Assembly: GCA_002256145.1 (NCBI GenBank)
Contig: NKIP01000002.1
Location: 1 to 64,000, forward strand
DNA from: Comamonadaceae bacterium PBBC1
GTDB lineage: Bacteria; Pseudomonadota; Gammaproteobacteria; Burkholderiales; Burkholderiaceae_C
Direction: 5' to 3'
DNA length: 64,000 nucleotides
Part shown: positions 32,883 to 41,483 of the stretch, one piece after another
Layout: the number at the start of each line of letters is the position of its first letter
Position numbering within the stretch: position 1 is the stretch's first letter
Translations under genes and position numbers: made by a program
The notes under the pieces: model-generated
Told to the model about the DNA's origin: nothing
The model's input: the letters and a program-made list of their open reading frames with translations, nothing else
The model's database searches: none

Positions 32883-34550
32883 ATGGGCATGCCAAAATTG
32901 CCCATGGCCCGAATTCACCCCAGCTTTCCACTGCACGCCCCTGCCCACCTGGGTGGCTACCGAGAACGTGACGTTTTGCGCACACTGCAAGACGATTTGC
33001 CTGATGCGTTTGACGTGTTTCACAACCTGTCCTGGTCGGGCATGCAAGGCCATCAGCAAAGCTTTGGCGAATACGACTTCGTCATCGTCTCGCCCGGCGG
33101 ACAACTGCTCATTGTCGAAGTCAAAGCTGGCAACGTGAACGACAGCGAAAACGGTCTGACCAAACACTACGCACGCCAAGGCCCCAAAGACATCGGCCAC
33201 CAAATGCGGCGCATGCATTCAAGTTTTCTGCAGCGCATGGACAACGGCGATCTGCCACAAGTCCATGTGGGTGCCCTGCTGGTGCTGCCCGACTTTCGCA
33301 TGCAAGGCCCCATCGTCGGCTACCCGCCTGAGCGCATTGTCGATGCCACTCGGATCGACCAGCTGTGCCACACCATCCGCCAAAGCTTTACGCCCCACAC
33401 ACTGCCCGCCGACCAACGTCAGCGCGTGCTGGACTTTCTGGCCAACCGCTTTGACGTAACGCCCGACGTGGCCACACACATTGGGCAATTGCAACAAGCC
33501 ACCACCCAACTGGCCAACGGCCTGGCCAGCTGGGTGCCCCGCATCAGCCACACCGACCAGCTCTACCAAATCGAGGCTACCGCAGGCTCGGGCAAAACCC
33601 AGCTGGCCCTGACCCTGCTGCGCCAAGCCGTGGCCCAAGGCCACAAAGCCCGCTATGTGTGCTTTAACCGCCCACTGGCCGACCACCTGGCCCGCCTGGC
33701 CCCGGCCAGCTGCGAAGTCACCACCTTCCACCAACTGTGCCGCGACCACGCCGAACGCCAAGGCCACACCCTGGACTTTGCAGCCCCCCAAGTGTTTGCC
33801 CGCATGACGCAGCAATACCTGCAAGACGCCGCCACCCTGCCCGCCCGCCTGGGCCTGCTGATCCTGGACGAATCACAAGACCTGGACCTGGCCTGGGTCG
33901 ACGCCCTGTCGCAAGCCCTGCTGCCCGAAGGCCAGCTGTATGTGATGGGCGACAGCCAGCAACAGCTGTACGAGCGCGAACCCTTTGCGCTGAACAACGC
34001 CGTGCAAGTGCGTTGCATGGACAACTTCAGAAGCCCCCAACGCGTGGTGCAGATGATCAACCGCCTGCAACTCACCCCCGAGCCCGTGCTGGCCCGAAGC
34101 GCCCACACCGGGGAACTGCCGCATTTTCATGTGTGGGAATCAGGCCAAAGCAGCGCACAAGGCCAACTGAACCAATGCCTGCAGCAGTTGTGGCAATTCG
34201 GCTACACACCAGAACAAGTGGCCGTCATCAGTTACCGGGGTGTGCAGCAATCTGAAGCCCTGCGCCAAGACCGCCTGGGCGGGCACGCCACACGGCGCTT
34301 TACGGGCCAATACGACAACGCAGGCAACCCGCTGTGGAGCGATGGCCCGCTGCTGGTTGAAAGCCTGTACCGCTTCAAAGGCCAAAGCGCCCCCGCCGTG
34401 GTGCTGTGCGAAGTCGACTTTGAAACCCTGACCGAGCGCGACCAACACAAACTCTTTGTCGGCCTCACCCGGGCACAAATGCGGGTGGATGTGGTGCTGA
34501 GCGAACGGGCGGCGAGGGCGCTGGCCGAGTGCTTGTCGAATACACCTTGA
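32883..34550 (+). CDS. NERD nuclease-like domain fused to a UvrD-type helicase
   Basis: A 555-residue fusion. Residues about 25-140 form a NERD domain, a PD-(D/E)xK relative, with SFGEYDFVIVSPGGQLLIVEVKAG (Asp ... Glu-x-Lys active-site set). Residues about 225-550 form a superfamily 1 helicase: Walker A ATAGSGKTQLAL, Walker B LLILDESQDLD, GDSQQQLYER, MDNFRSPQRVVQM, SLYRFKGQSAPAVVL and KLFVGLTRAQMR. It probably unwinds and may cut DNA or RNA; no partner subunit is seen. The start could be ATG 32904. NERD-helicases are widespread but poorly characterised. Confidence 0.85.
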   Translation: MGMPKLPMARIHPSFPLHAPAHLGGYRERDVLRTLQDDLPDAFDVFHNLSWSGMQGHQQSFGEYDFVIVSPGGQLLIVEVKAGNVNDSENGLTKHYARQGPKDIGHQMRRMHSSFLQRMDNGDLPQVHVGALLVLPDFRMQGPIVGYPPERIVDATRIDQLCHTIRQSFTPHTLPADQRQRVLDFLANRFDVTPDVATHIGQLQQATTQLANGLASWVPRISHTDQLYQIEATAGSGKTQLALTLLRQAVAQGHKARYVCFNRPLADHLARLAPASCEVTTFHQLCRDHAERQGHTLDFAAPQVFARMTQQYLQDAATLPARLGLLILDESQDLDLAWVDALSQALLPEGQLYVMGDSQQQLYEREPFALNNAVQVRCMDNFRSPQRVVQMINRLQLTPEPVLARSAHTGELPHFHVWESGQSSAQGQLNQCLQQLWQFGYTPEQVAVISYRGVQQSEALRQDRLGGHATRRFTGQYDNAGNPLWSDGPLLVESLYRFKGQSAPAVVLCEVDFETLTERDQHKLFVGLTRAQMRVDVVLSERAARALAECLSNTP

Positions 34551-34693
34551 CGCCTGACTTTTACAGCAGTTCAGAACTCAATCACAAAGGACGGTTTCGG
34601 TCTGCCCCAGACAACGCATGATGGGCGCTGGGCTGAATTGATCGGTATGAGATCCCCACCGTCGTGGCGACAGGTGGTGGGTTGTGGGGCGTC

Positions 34694-34717
34694 ATCGCGA
34701 CGAGGGCGTCGCTGCTA
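34694..34717. repeat. Dispersed hairpin repeat, copy 1
   Basis: ATCGCGACGAGGGCGTCGCT followed by GCTA forms a short hairpin (GCGAC/GTCGC). It differs from the copy at 43756-43779 at two positions of 24. It lies in the 216-base gap (34551-34766) between convergent genes, which otherwise shows nothing I can identify. Confidence 0.6.
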
Positions 34718-34766
34718 CAAAAAAATCTACAGCCCCAACCAAGCTTGGCTTAAACGTGGCAAGCCT

Positions 34767-35015
34767 TCAGGCGCGACCCGTCATTTGTGCACCTGAGCCG
34801 AGCGACAGCATTTCAAGCCGGTTCAAAGCGCCCAAGGCCTGAACGGCTTTGCGGGTTGCGCTGGGCACATTGCCACCGCTGGCCCGCAAATAATGGAGCG
34901 CCATGGCCAGCGCGTTTTCTGCCTCTTGGTGCATCGCCAACGTGAAATGGTCTTGTGGCAAAGCGCCCGCTGTTGAGCCAATGGCTTGCGGCGTGAAGTG
35001 TGCTGCTGTTGTCAT
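34767..35015 (-). CDS. Small hypothetical protein (82 aa)
   Basis: ATG 35013-35015 is chosen because GGAG lies 9 bases before it; the frame also has an ATG at 35051. The product has helical, Ala-rich segments (FTLAMHQEAENALAMALHYL, SATRKAVQALGALNRLEML). No signal or membrane segment is seen. I do not recognise a family. Codon use fits the neighbours. Confidence 0.5.
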   Translation of the reverse strand: MTTAAHFTPQAIGSTAGALPQDHFTLAMHQEAENALAMALHYLRASGGNVPSATRKAVQALGALNRLEMLSLGSGAQMTGRA

Positions 35016-35168
35016 GACTTGCTGCTCCAGTTGGAAGATGTTTGATCGCATGGTCAGAATTTAGCAGCCTCAAAGTTATTTTTGTTACTTTAATAACTAT
35101 TAATTGCAACAAATTGATAACAAGAAAATCTTCCTGCAAGCACTGGCTCAACGGGGCGCGTGACGGTC

Positions 35169-36062
35169 TCAATCCTCGATGTCGGGGGGCAAACCGTCGC
35201 CCACCAGGGCGGGGGCAGCCGGCTCAGACACCACGGCACGCAAGGTTTCGCGCAACATTTTCTTTTCAGGCAGGCTCAAGGCCCGTGCCAAACGGTGACG
35301 CATGCGCAGCAGCAATTGACGGTCCACCTCTTGCGGAATGCCTCGGCTGATCATCAGGGCTTCTTTCAAGTCTTCGCGCAAGTCCTCGGGTTCGTCGGCC
35401 CACCATGCGGTGATGACTTCGTGCATGGATTTGCGCAGTTCTTCCACGTCTTCAACGGCCAGTCCCATGCCGGTGGGCATCTTGCCTTGCAGCATCTCGG
35501 CCAGGGCCTGTGAGTTGACCACCACGCGGCGGTCGGCCTGAGCCAAGAGCCTGGCCCAACCTGGATCGGTGCGCACCATTTGTGGCATGTTGCGGGCCGA
35601 CTCGTCGGCCAGCAAATGCACGCTCACGCCGCTGAGCTGGGCTTCATCGATGGTGGCCAAAAACCGTTCATCGTCGCTGGCCACCAGCACATGGTCGCAG
35701 GCATGGTGCTCGGCCAGTTGCTTGAGGTCATGGCCTAAAGAGCGAAGCAAAGAAGCGCCGCCGTCGGCGTCGTGGGCTTGCACCAGCCGAACGATCTGAT
35801 CATCAATCACCAGCCCATCCGAGCGGTCGCTGTACCAATAAATGCGTTTTAGATCAACGTCCAAGGCCGACTGCGAAAGCGCCTGCGACAACAAACCGAG
35901 CAACCCCTGGCGGTTGACCGTCTCGCCTGTAGCACCCATGGCACCTTGCTGCGCCATCCAAATCAAAAAGCGCCCATCAATCAGGGCCATGCAAGTACCG
36001 CTGCGGTGTTCGCCAAAGCGGCGTTCAGGACGGGCGTCGTGGGAAAAATAATCGCGTTTCAT
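35169..36062 (-). CDS. NYN-domain (PIN-like) protein
   Basis: A 297-residue protein with an N-terminal NYN domain: CMALIDGRFLIWMAQQ, RIYWYSDR, the charged VRLVQAHDADGG segment, and DHVLVASDDERFLATIDEAQ, with acidic residues at the positions of the PIN/NYN metal site. A helical C-terminal part of about 120 residues follows (EVITAWWADEPEDLREDLKEAL). NYN proteins are putative RNases. The substrate is unknown. The 176-base gap to the Nudix gene (36063-36238) contains only a small hairpin around 36093-36112. Confidence 0.85.
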   Translation of the reverse strand: MKRDYFSHDARPERRFGEHRSGTCMALIDGRFLIWMAQQGAMGATGETVNRQGLLGLLSQALSQSALDVDLKRIYWYSDRSDGLVIDDQIVRLVQAHDADGGASLLRSLGHDLKQLAEHHACDHVLVASDDERFLATIDEAQLSGVSVHLLADESARNMPQMVRTDPGWARLLAQADRRVVVNSQALAEMLQGKMPTGMGLAVEDVEELRKSMHEVITAWWADEPEDLREDLKEALMISRGIPQEVDRQLLLRMRHRLARALSLPEKKMLRETLRAVVSEPAAPALVGDGLPPDIED

Positions 36063-36238
36063 GGATTGACCTATTTGAATATGAAAAATAAAGCCGCTAA
36101 AGAATGCGGCTGTTACATTCTAAAGCCTGACCTCTGTCTCGATGAACCCAAGGCCATGTTGGGTGACATGCCTCACATCGGTGTTGAGATGGGCCATCAA
36201 GGCCTTGCAAGCAGCAAGGTCGGTTATAAATCACCCCT

Positions 36239-36964
36239 GTGCCTAAACCTTTGAACTTTGACCCCCGCACCGTCCCTTTTTGGCGAGTGGACCACGACAT
36301 GCCTGCGGTATCGCCTGAGCTGTTGCACCCCGATGCCTTGAGGGCCCGGTTTCAGCAAAACCTGGCCTGGCAGCCTGAAGTGGAGCGCGAACCGTCCTTT
36401 TCTGACCGAACACCGGCCAAAGCGGCGGTGCTTGTGCCGATTGTGATGCGGGGTGCACACGCCACAGAGCCCACCCTCTTGCTGACGCGCCGTGCGGCCC
36501 ACATGTCCACACACTCGGGGCAAATTGCCTTTCCGGGTGGCAAAGTGGACCCGGAGGATGCCGACATGCCAGCCACCGCGCTGCGCGAAGCCCAAGAAGA
36601 GGTCGGACTGCACCCGCGCCATGTGCAGGTCTTGGGTGAATTGCCCCTGTATGTCACCGGGACCGCGTTTTGGGTGACGCCTGTGGTGGCCTTGGTCACA
36701 CCGGATTTTGAACTGACACCCAACCTGGATGAGGTAGACGATGTGTTTGAGGTGCCTTTGTCTTTTTTGATGAACCCAGCGCACCACAGACGCCACAACG
36801 TGGACTGGCAAGGCAGCCAAAGAACGTGGTTTTCCATGCCTTACCTTGAGCACCAACATTTACCGTCGGGGGAAGTGCAGACTCACGAGCGGTACATTTG
36901 GGGCGCAACAGCGGCCATGCTGCGCAATTTCTACCGTTTTTTGGCCGCCAACCCGAACCCCTGA
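36239..36964 (+). CDS. Nudix hydrolase, CoA pyrophosphatase (NudL)-like
   Basis: A 241-residue Nudix enzyme beginning with GTG 36239. The Nudix box is GGKVDPEDADMPATALREAQ followed by EEVGL, the full G-x5-E-x7-REUXEEXGU pattern, and HSGQIAFPGG just before it is the NudL/CoA-diphosphatase signature. It would cut CoA or its derivatives into phosphopantetheine and 3',5'-ADP. The CobD/CbiB-like gene follows after 7 bases with GAGG before its start. Confidence 0.9.
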   Translation: MPKPLNFDPRTVPFWRVDHDMPAVSPELLHPDALRARFQQNLAWQPEVEREPSFSDRTPAKAAVLVPIVMRGAHATEPTLLLTRRAAHMSTHSGQIAFPGGKVDPEDADMPATALREAQEEVGLHPRHVQVLGELPLYVTGTAFWVTPVVALVTPDFELTPNLDEVDDVFEVPLSFLMNPAHHRRHNVDWQGSQRTWFSMPYLEHQHLPSGEVQTHERYIWGATAAMLRNFYRFLAANPNP

Positions 36965-36971
36965 GGAAACC

Positions 36972-37931
36972 ATGAGTTTTTTTGCCATTTTGCTGGCCTT
37001 GGTGCTCGAACAAGCGCGACCCTTGAAGACCCACAACCTGGTCTTCACCACCATTGGGCGATGGGCCGCCTGGGTTGCCCGCACCTTTGACGCGGGCACA
37101 CGTCAACAAGCCTGGATCACATGGGGCATCGCGGTCATTGGCCCTGCCTTGTTGAGCATGCTGGTTCACTGGGGCTTGGAATTTGGCTTGGGGTGGTTCA
37201 TGGCCGTCCTCTGGAACGTGGCTTTGCTTTATCTGACCTTGGGCTTTCGCCAATTCAGCCACCATTTCACGGGCATTCGGGAAGCCCTGGAAAACAGCGA
37301 AGAAAACAAGGCGCGTGAACTGCTGGCCGAATGGCAGCAGGTCCAGGTGGGACAAATTCCGCGCAGCGAAATTGTGCGACACGTCATCGAATACTCCATG
37401 GTGGCCGCGCATCGGCATGTGTTTGGCGTGTTCTTCTGGTACGCCGTGTTGTCCATCATTGGCCTAGGGCCTGTCGGTGCGGTGGTTTACCGTTTGACCG
37501 AATTTGTGCAGCGCAAATGGCCCATGTCGGCCAACCCCAACACCGTGTCCAGTGACGTTCTGTGTGCTGTGGCCGCCCGCGCATGGGTGGCCATGGATTG
37601 GTTGCCGTCGCGCATGACCGCGCTGGGCTTTGCGATTGTGGGCAGTTTTGAAGAGGCCATGGATGGCTGGCGAAACCACGCGCAAAATTTTCCCGAAGAC
37701 AACGATGGTGTGATTTTGGCGGCCACGGCGGGGGCCATCAACATCCGACTCGGGGGCGCATCCCTTCAATCCAGCGATGACGACAGCGCTGTCTCCACGG
37801 ACAGCAGCAGCACGCCCGGTCGCTCACCCGAGATTGCTCACTTTGCCCAAGTGGTGGGTTTAGTTTGGCGCACAGTGATCATGTGGTTGGTGCTGGTGGC
37901 CTTGCTCACCATGGCCAATTTGGTCGGTTAG
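36972..37931 (+). CDS. CobD/CbiB family membrane protein
   Basis: A 319-residue protein with about five membrane segments: a short start (FAILLALVLEQARPL), WITWGIAVIGPALLSMLVHW, the conserved ENKARELLAEW and SEIVRHVIEYSMVAAHRHVFG loop, and a C-terminal membrane helix. It belongs to the CobD/CbiB family, which includes adenosylcobinamide-phosphate synthase and AmpE. Many Burkholderiales carry this form away from any cobalamin genes, as here, so the true role is uncertain. Confidence 0.8.
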   Translation: MSFFAILLALVLEQARPLKTHNLVFTTIGRWAAWVARTFDAGTRQQAWITWGIAVIGPALLSMLVHWGLEFGLGWFMAVLWNVALLYLTLGFRQFSHHFTGIREALENSEENKARELLAEWQQVQVGQIPRSEIVRHVIEYSMVAAHRHVFGVFFWYAVLSIIGLGPVGAVVYRLTEFVQRKWPMSANPNTVSSDVLCAVAARAWVAMDWLPSRMTALGFAIVGSFEEAMDGWRNHAQNFPEDNDGVILAATAGAINIRLGGASLQSSDDDSAVSTDSSSTPGRSPEIAHFAQVVGLVWRTVIMWLVLVALLTMANLVG

Positions 37932-37981
37932 TCACCCCTGTACGGCCTGGCTTCGGGCAGAACGCCCAGAGCCTGAACCGT

Positions 37982-38974
37982 TCACCAGCGCTGCTGGCCC
38001 AATTCCTCAAACAGCTGCGCGTAAATGCGGTGACGGCGCACGCTGATGGTGCCGGGGTGCTGCTCGGTTTCGACCTGCGCCAACACGGCGCAACCGGGCT
38101 CGTGCAAATGCGTGCAGTTGTAGAACTTGCACCCGCCCAAATGCTGGCGCAAATCGGGCATGCAGTCGGCCAGGCGGGTGGGCTCGATGTGGTGCAGGCC
38201 AAACTCCTGAAAACCGGGTGAATCGATCAAGGCGGTGCGTGCAGCGCCCGTTTCAGCACCCATTTCAGTTGACGCATCGAGCGCGGGCACCCAGTACCAA
38301 CGCGTGCTGGTGGTGGTGTGCTTGCCTGAGTTGAGGGCCAGCGAAATTTCACCCGTCTCGACCAGCGCACCGGGCACCAAGCGGTTGATCAGCGTGCTTT
38401 TGCCACTGCCCGACGGGCCCAGCACCAAGGTGGTCAGGCCTTGCAAATGCTTGCACAAGGCGGTCACGCCGTCGTCGGCCACCGGACTGCGCGGGCTCAG
38501 GCTGATGGGCATCACGCTGTAACCCATGGCGCGGTAAGGGGCCAGGCGCTCCCAGGCTTGGGCAAAGGGCTGCGCCAGATCGCTTTTGTTGAGCGCGATG
38601 ATGGGTGTGATGCGCTCGGCCTCGGCCGCCACCAAGGCGCGCGAGAGCTGACTTTCCGAATACTCAGGGTCGGCCGCGATCAGGATCAGCACGCGGTCCA
38701 AGTTGGCTGCAAAGGATTTGGTGCGGATTTCGTCTTGCCGGTAAAACAGGTTGCGGCGCTCTTGCAGTTTTTCGATGCTGCCCTCGTCGCCCGCGATTTG
38801 CCACAGCACCTGGTCACCCACCACCACCTGGTTTTTCTTGCCCCGGGGGTGGCAAATCAGGCGTCGGCCTTCGGGGGTTTCGACCAAGCAGTGGCGGCCA
38901 TAGGTGGCCACCACCAAGCCCGGCTCCAGATCGTGGGCCTGGGGCAAGGCCGATCGTGTTTTGGGTTTGTTCAT
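37982..38974 (-). CDS. rsgA: Ribosome small subunit-dependent GTPase A
   Basis: RsgA is a circularly permuted GTPase that helps late 30S assembly. The order of motifs shows the permutation: an N-terminal OB fold, G4 ALNKSDL, then G1 GPSGSGKSTLINRL, G3 DSPGFQEFGL, and a zinc site CKFYNCTHLHEPGC. The 330-residue length is normal. It follows the pterin dehydratase gene of the same strand without its own gap only in the sense that its ATG (38972-38974) touches that gene's stop codon on its downstream side. Confidence 0.95.
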   Translation of the reverse strand: MNKPKTRSALPQAHDLEPGLVVATYGRHCLVETPEGRRLICHPRGKKNQVVVGDQVLWQIAGDEGSIEKLQERRNLFYRQDEIRTKSFAANLDRVLILIAADPEYSESQLSRALVAAEAERITPIIALNKSDLAQPFAQAWERLAPYRAMGYSVMPISLSPRSPVADDGVTALCKHLQGLTTLVLGPSGSGKSTLINRLVPGALVETGEISLALNSGKHTTTSTRWYWVPALDASTEMGAETGAARTALIDSPGFQEFGLHHIEPTRLADCMPDLRQHLGGCKFYNCTHLHEPGCAVLAQVETEQHPGTISVRRHRIYAQLFEELGQQRW

Positions 38975-39292
38975 TCAGGCTTTTGCCGCTAACAAGGCGT
39001 CGGTCTGGGTGGCCGCCTCAAAATCAAGTCGGCTCAGGCCGCGCACATCGTGCGTGTTCCAGCGAACCACACATCGTTTGTAAGTCAAGACCAGCTCGGG
39101 GTGATGATTGAGCTTTTCAGACAACCAACCCACGCTGTTGACGAAGAGCAGCGCTTGAGTGTGGCTGTCAAATTCAAAGGTCTTTTCAATAGCAACGTTC
39201 TCACCATCGCCCGACAAACGCCAGCCCGGAATCTGGCCCAGCGCCATGATCACTTCGGTGGGCTTGAGGGCCCTGACTTCTGGGGTGCTCAT
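38975..39292 (-). CDS. phhB: Pterin-4a-carbinolamine dehydratase
   Basis: A 105-residue enzyme that recycles the pterin cofactor of aromatic amino acid hydroxylases, or acts as a coactivator. The active-site stretch KLNHHPELVLTYKRCVVRWN and the ending THDVRGLSRLDFEAA match the family. The start ATG 39290-39292 overlaps the M48 protease stop (ATGA); longer frames are unlikely. No phenylalanine hydroxylase gene is in this window. Confidence 0.93.
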   Translation of the reverse strand: MSTPEVRALKPTEVIMALGQIPGWRLSGDGENVAIEKTFEFDSHTQALLFVNSVGWLSEKLNHHPELVLTYKRCVVRWNTHDVRGLSRLDFEAATQTDALLAAKA

Positions 39293-40548
39293 GCGGTTTT
39301 CATCCTGAGCAAACGCTCGCTGGCCGGGGGGTGCGAGTAATAGAACTTCACATACCAAGGGTCGGGGGTGAGGGTCGAGGCATTGTCTTGATACAGCTTG
39401 AGCAGGGCCGAAGACAAGTCCTTGCCGGGGGTTTGTGACACGGCATAGGCATCGGCCTCGAACTCTTGCTGGCGCGAGCGCCAGGACGAGACCGGCGCAA
39501 AAAACAAGGTGAACACGGGTGTGACCAGCATGAACAAAACCAGCGCCAGCGCATCGTTGCTGCCCGACAAATTGGGCATGACACCCAGGCCCGTGTAAAA
39601 CCAGATTTGCTGGGCCAGCCAGCCCAGCAGCGCCAGGCCCGCCAGCGTCATGGCAAAGCTGGTCACCATCATTTTGACGATGTGTTTGTGCTTGAAGTGG
39701 CCCAGCTCATGGGCCAGCACCGCTTCCATTTCGGCCGGGCTCAGCTGCTTGAGCAAGGTGTCAAAAAACACCACACGCTTGCTGGCCCCAAACCCTGTGA
39801 AAAACGCATTGGAGTGCGCCGAGCGGCGGCTGCCGTCCATGACAAAAAAACCTTTGGCGGTGAAGCCTGCGCGTTGCATCAGGCCCTGCACGCGGGCCTT
39901 GAGCGACTCGTCTTCCAAGGGCGTGAATTTGTTGAACAGCGGCATGATCACATTCGGCGCAATGGCCATCAAAAACAACTGCCAGCCCACCAACACGCCC
40001 CAGGCCCACAGCCACCACCACGCGCCCCCGGCTTGCATGAGCCACAGCACCACCCACAAAAGCGGCAGTCCCAGCACCAAACCCAGCGCCAGGCCTTTGG
40101 CCATGTCGCCCAGCCACAGGGCCGGCGTGATCTTGTTGAAACCAAAGCGCTGCTCCACGCCAAAGGTTTGCATGAGCGACAAGGGCAATCCAATCAGACC
40201 GCCGACCAGCGTGAAGCCCAGCACCAGCGCGATTTGCTGCGCCATGCCCGGGCCCATCCAATCCAGCAGCACCTGGTTGAGCGCATCGAGCCCGCCCAGC
40301 AGCGTCCAGCCCAGCAGCACGGCGGCGTCCAGGGCGATGTCGATTTGCGACAGACGGGCTTTGGCCAGGGTGTAATCGGCCGCTTTTTGATGGTCGGTCA
40401 AGGTCATGGTGTCGGCGTATGCCTGCGGCACCGCATCGCGGTGGCGGGCCACATGCCGCACCTGGCGGGCGTTCAGCCAGAACTTGAGCGCCACATGGGC
40501 CAGCAAGGCCACCACCAGAGTCAGGGTCAAAGTCAGGGAAGCATTCAT
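39289..40548 (-). CDS. M48-family (Ste24/CAAX-type) membrane metalloprotease
   Basis: A 419-residue integral membrane protease of the inner membrane with about seven membrane segments. The zinc site is [10 protein letters not shown] with the third ligand in [10 protein letters not shown], and [13 protein letters not shown] is the conserved substrate-strand segment. The length and membrane layout fit Ste24-type proteins rather than short HtpX. ATG 40548 is chosen; earlier starts would overlap the divergent orn leader. Confidence 0.92.
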   Translation of the reverse strand: MNASLTLTLTLVVALLAHVALKFWLNARQVRHVARHRDAVPQAYADTMTLTDHQKAADYTLAKARLSQIDIALDAAVLLGWTLLGGLDALNQVLLDWMGPGMAQQIALVLGFTLVGGLIGLPLSLMQTFGVEQRFGFNKITPALWLGDMAKGLALGLVLGLPLLWVVLWLMQAGGAWWWLWAWGVLVGWQLFLMAIAPNVIMPLFNKFTPLEDESLKARVQGLMQRAGFTAKGFFVMDGSRRSAHSNAFFTGFGASKRVVFFDTLLKQLSPAEMEAVLAHELGHFKHKHIVKMMVTSFAMTLAGLALLGWLAQQIWFYTGLGVMPNLSGSNDALALVLFMLVTPVFTLFFAPVSSWRSRQQEFEADAYAVSQTPGKDLSSALLKLYQDNASTLTPDPWYVKFYYSHPPASERLLRMKTA

Positions 40549-40637
40549 CGCTGTATTGTAGAAGCGGCCTTGTCTGGCTGAGCTTGACAAGGGCTTGTGT
40601 GCCCATGCAGCGAGCCAGCATCAGCGACAATCTGCGC

Positions 40638-41222
40638 ATGTCTGATGTGAACACCACCCCCCAAGAAGCCGCAGAGCTGCCCAAGTCCGACCAAAATCTG
40701 GTCTGGATCGATTGCGAAATGACGGGCCTCGACCCTGAAAAAGAGCGTCTGCTGGAGATCGCCGTGATTGTGACCGGGCCACACCTCACGCCGCGCATCG
40801 AAGGGCCAGTGTTGGTGATTCACCAAAGGGACGAGCTGCTCAACCAAATGGACAAGTGGAACAAGGGCACCCACGGCAAAAGCGGCTTGATCGACAAGGT
40901 CAAAGCCTCCACGACCAGCGAAGCCGATGCCGAAGAACAGATCCTGGCCTTTCTGAAAAAATACCTGCCCAAGAGCGCGTCACCCCTGTGCGGCAACACC
41001 ATCAGCCAGGACCGCCGTTTTCTGGTCAAGTTCATGCCCAAGCTGGAAGCGTTTTTCCACTACCGCAATCTGGATGTGAGCACGCTCAAGGAACTGTCAC
41101 GCCGCTGGAAGCCCGAGGTGTATGCCAATTTCAAGAAGCAGCAAAAGCACACCGCCTTGGCCGATGTGCACGAATCCATCGACGAATTGGCGCATTACCG
41201 CGAGCATTTCATCCGACTGTGA
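40638..41222 (+). CDS. orn: Oligoribonuclease
   Basis: Orn degrades 2-5 base RNAs, including pGpG from cyclic di-GMP breakdown. The 194-residue protein shows all DEDDh exonuclease motifs: [13 protein letters not shown] (Asp, Glu), [11 protein letters not shown] (Asp), and [14 protein letters not shown] (His, Asp). The start MSDVNTTPQ is chosen; the frame also runs upstream to 40584. It is essential in many gamma- and betaproteobacteria. Confidence 0.95.
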   Translation: MSDVNTTPQEAAELPKSDQNLVWIDCEMTGLDPEKERLLEIAVIVTGPHLTPRIEGPVLVIHQRDELLNQMDKWNKGTHGKSGLIDKVKASTTSEADAEEQILAFLKKYLPKSASPLCGNTISQDRRFLVKFMPKLEAFFHYRNLDVSTLKELSRRWKPEVYANFKKQQKHTALADVHESIDELAHYREHFIRL

Positions 41223-41379
41223 TTTTTTTCAGGGAAAACCCTAGCGTTTTTTCTTGATCCGTGCCATAATCGTGGGCTTGCTGCATTTCAGGTGCGGCAT
41301 TTCTTACATCTCCCTTCATGCCTTGACCCAACGATAGGGTCACTCACATCGGCCAGGCTCCACGCCCAGCGCCCTCGCG

Positions 41380-41421
41380 AGCACCGTTTGATGGTTGATG
41401 TTTTTTCAACCTTGCGGTGCT
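41380..41421 (+). promoter_or_regulatory. Two-tier hairpin in the leader of the DEAD-box helicase gene
   Basis: An outer stem AGCACCG / CGGTGCT (41380-41386, 41415-41421) encloses an inner stem GGTTGA / TCAACC (41393-41398, 41406-41411). It lies 62 bases before the helicase ATG in a 261-base noncoding leader (41223-41483). No convincing promoter pair was found in that leader. Confidence 0.4.
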
Positions 41422-41483
41422 AAGACCTTATGCAACAGCTTTCTGTTGGCGGTCGTTGTTCCGTGCGAGTTTTTTATACACAC

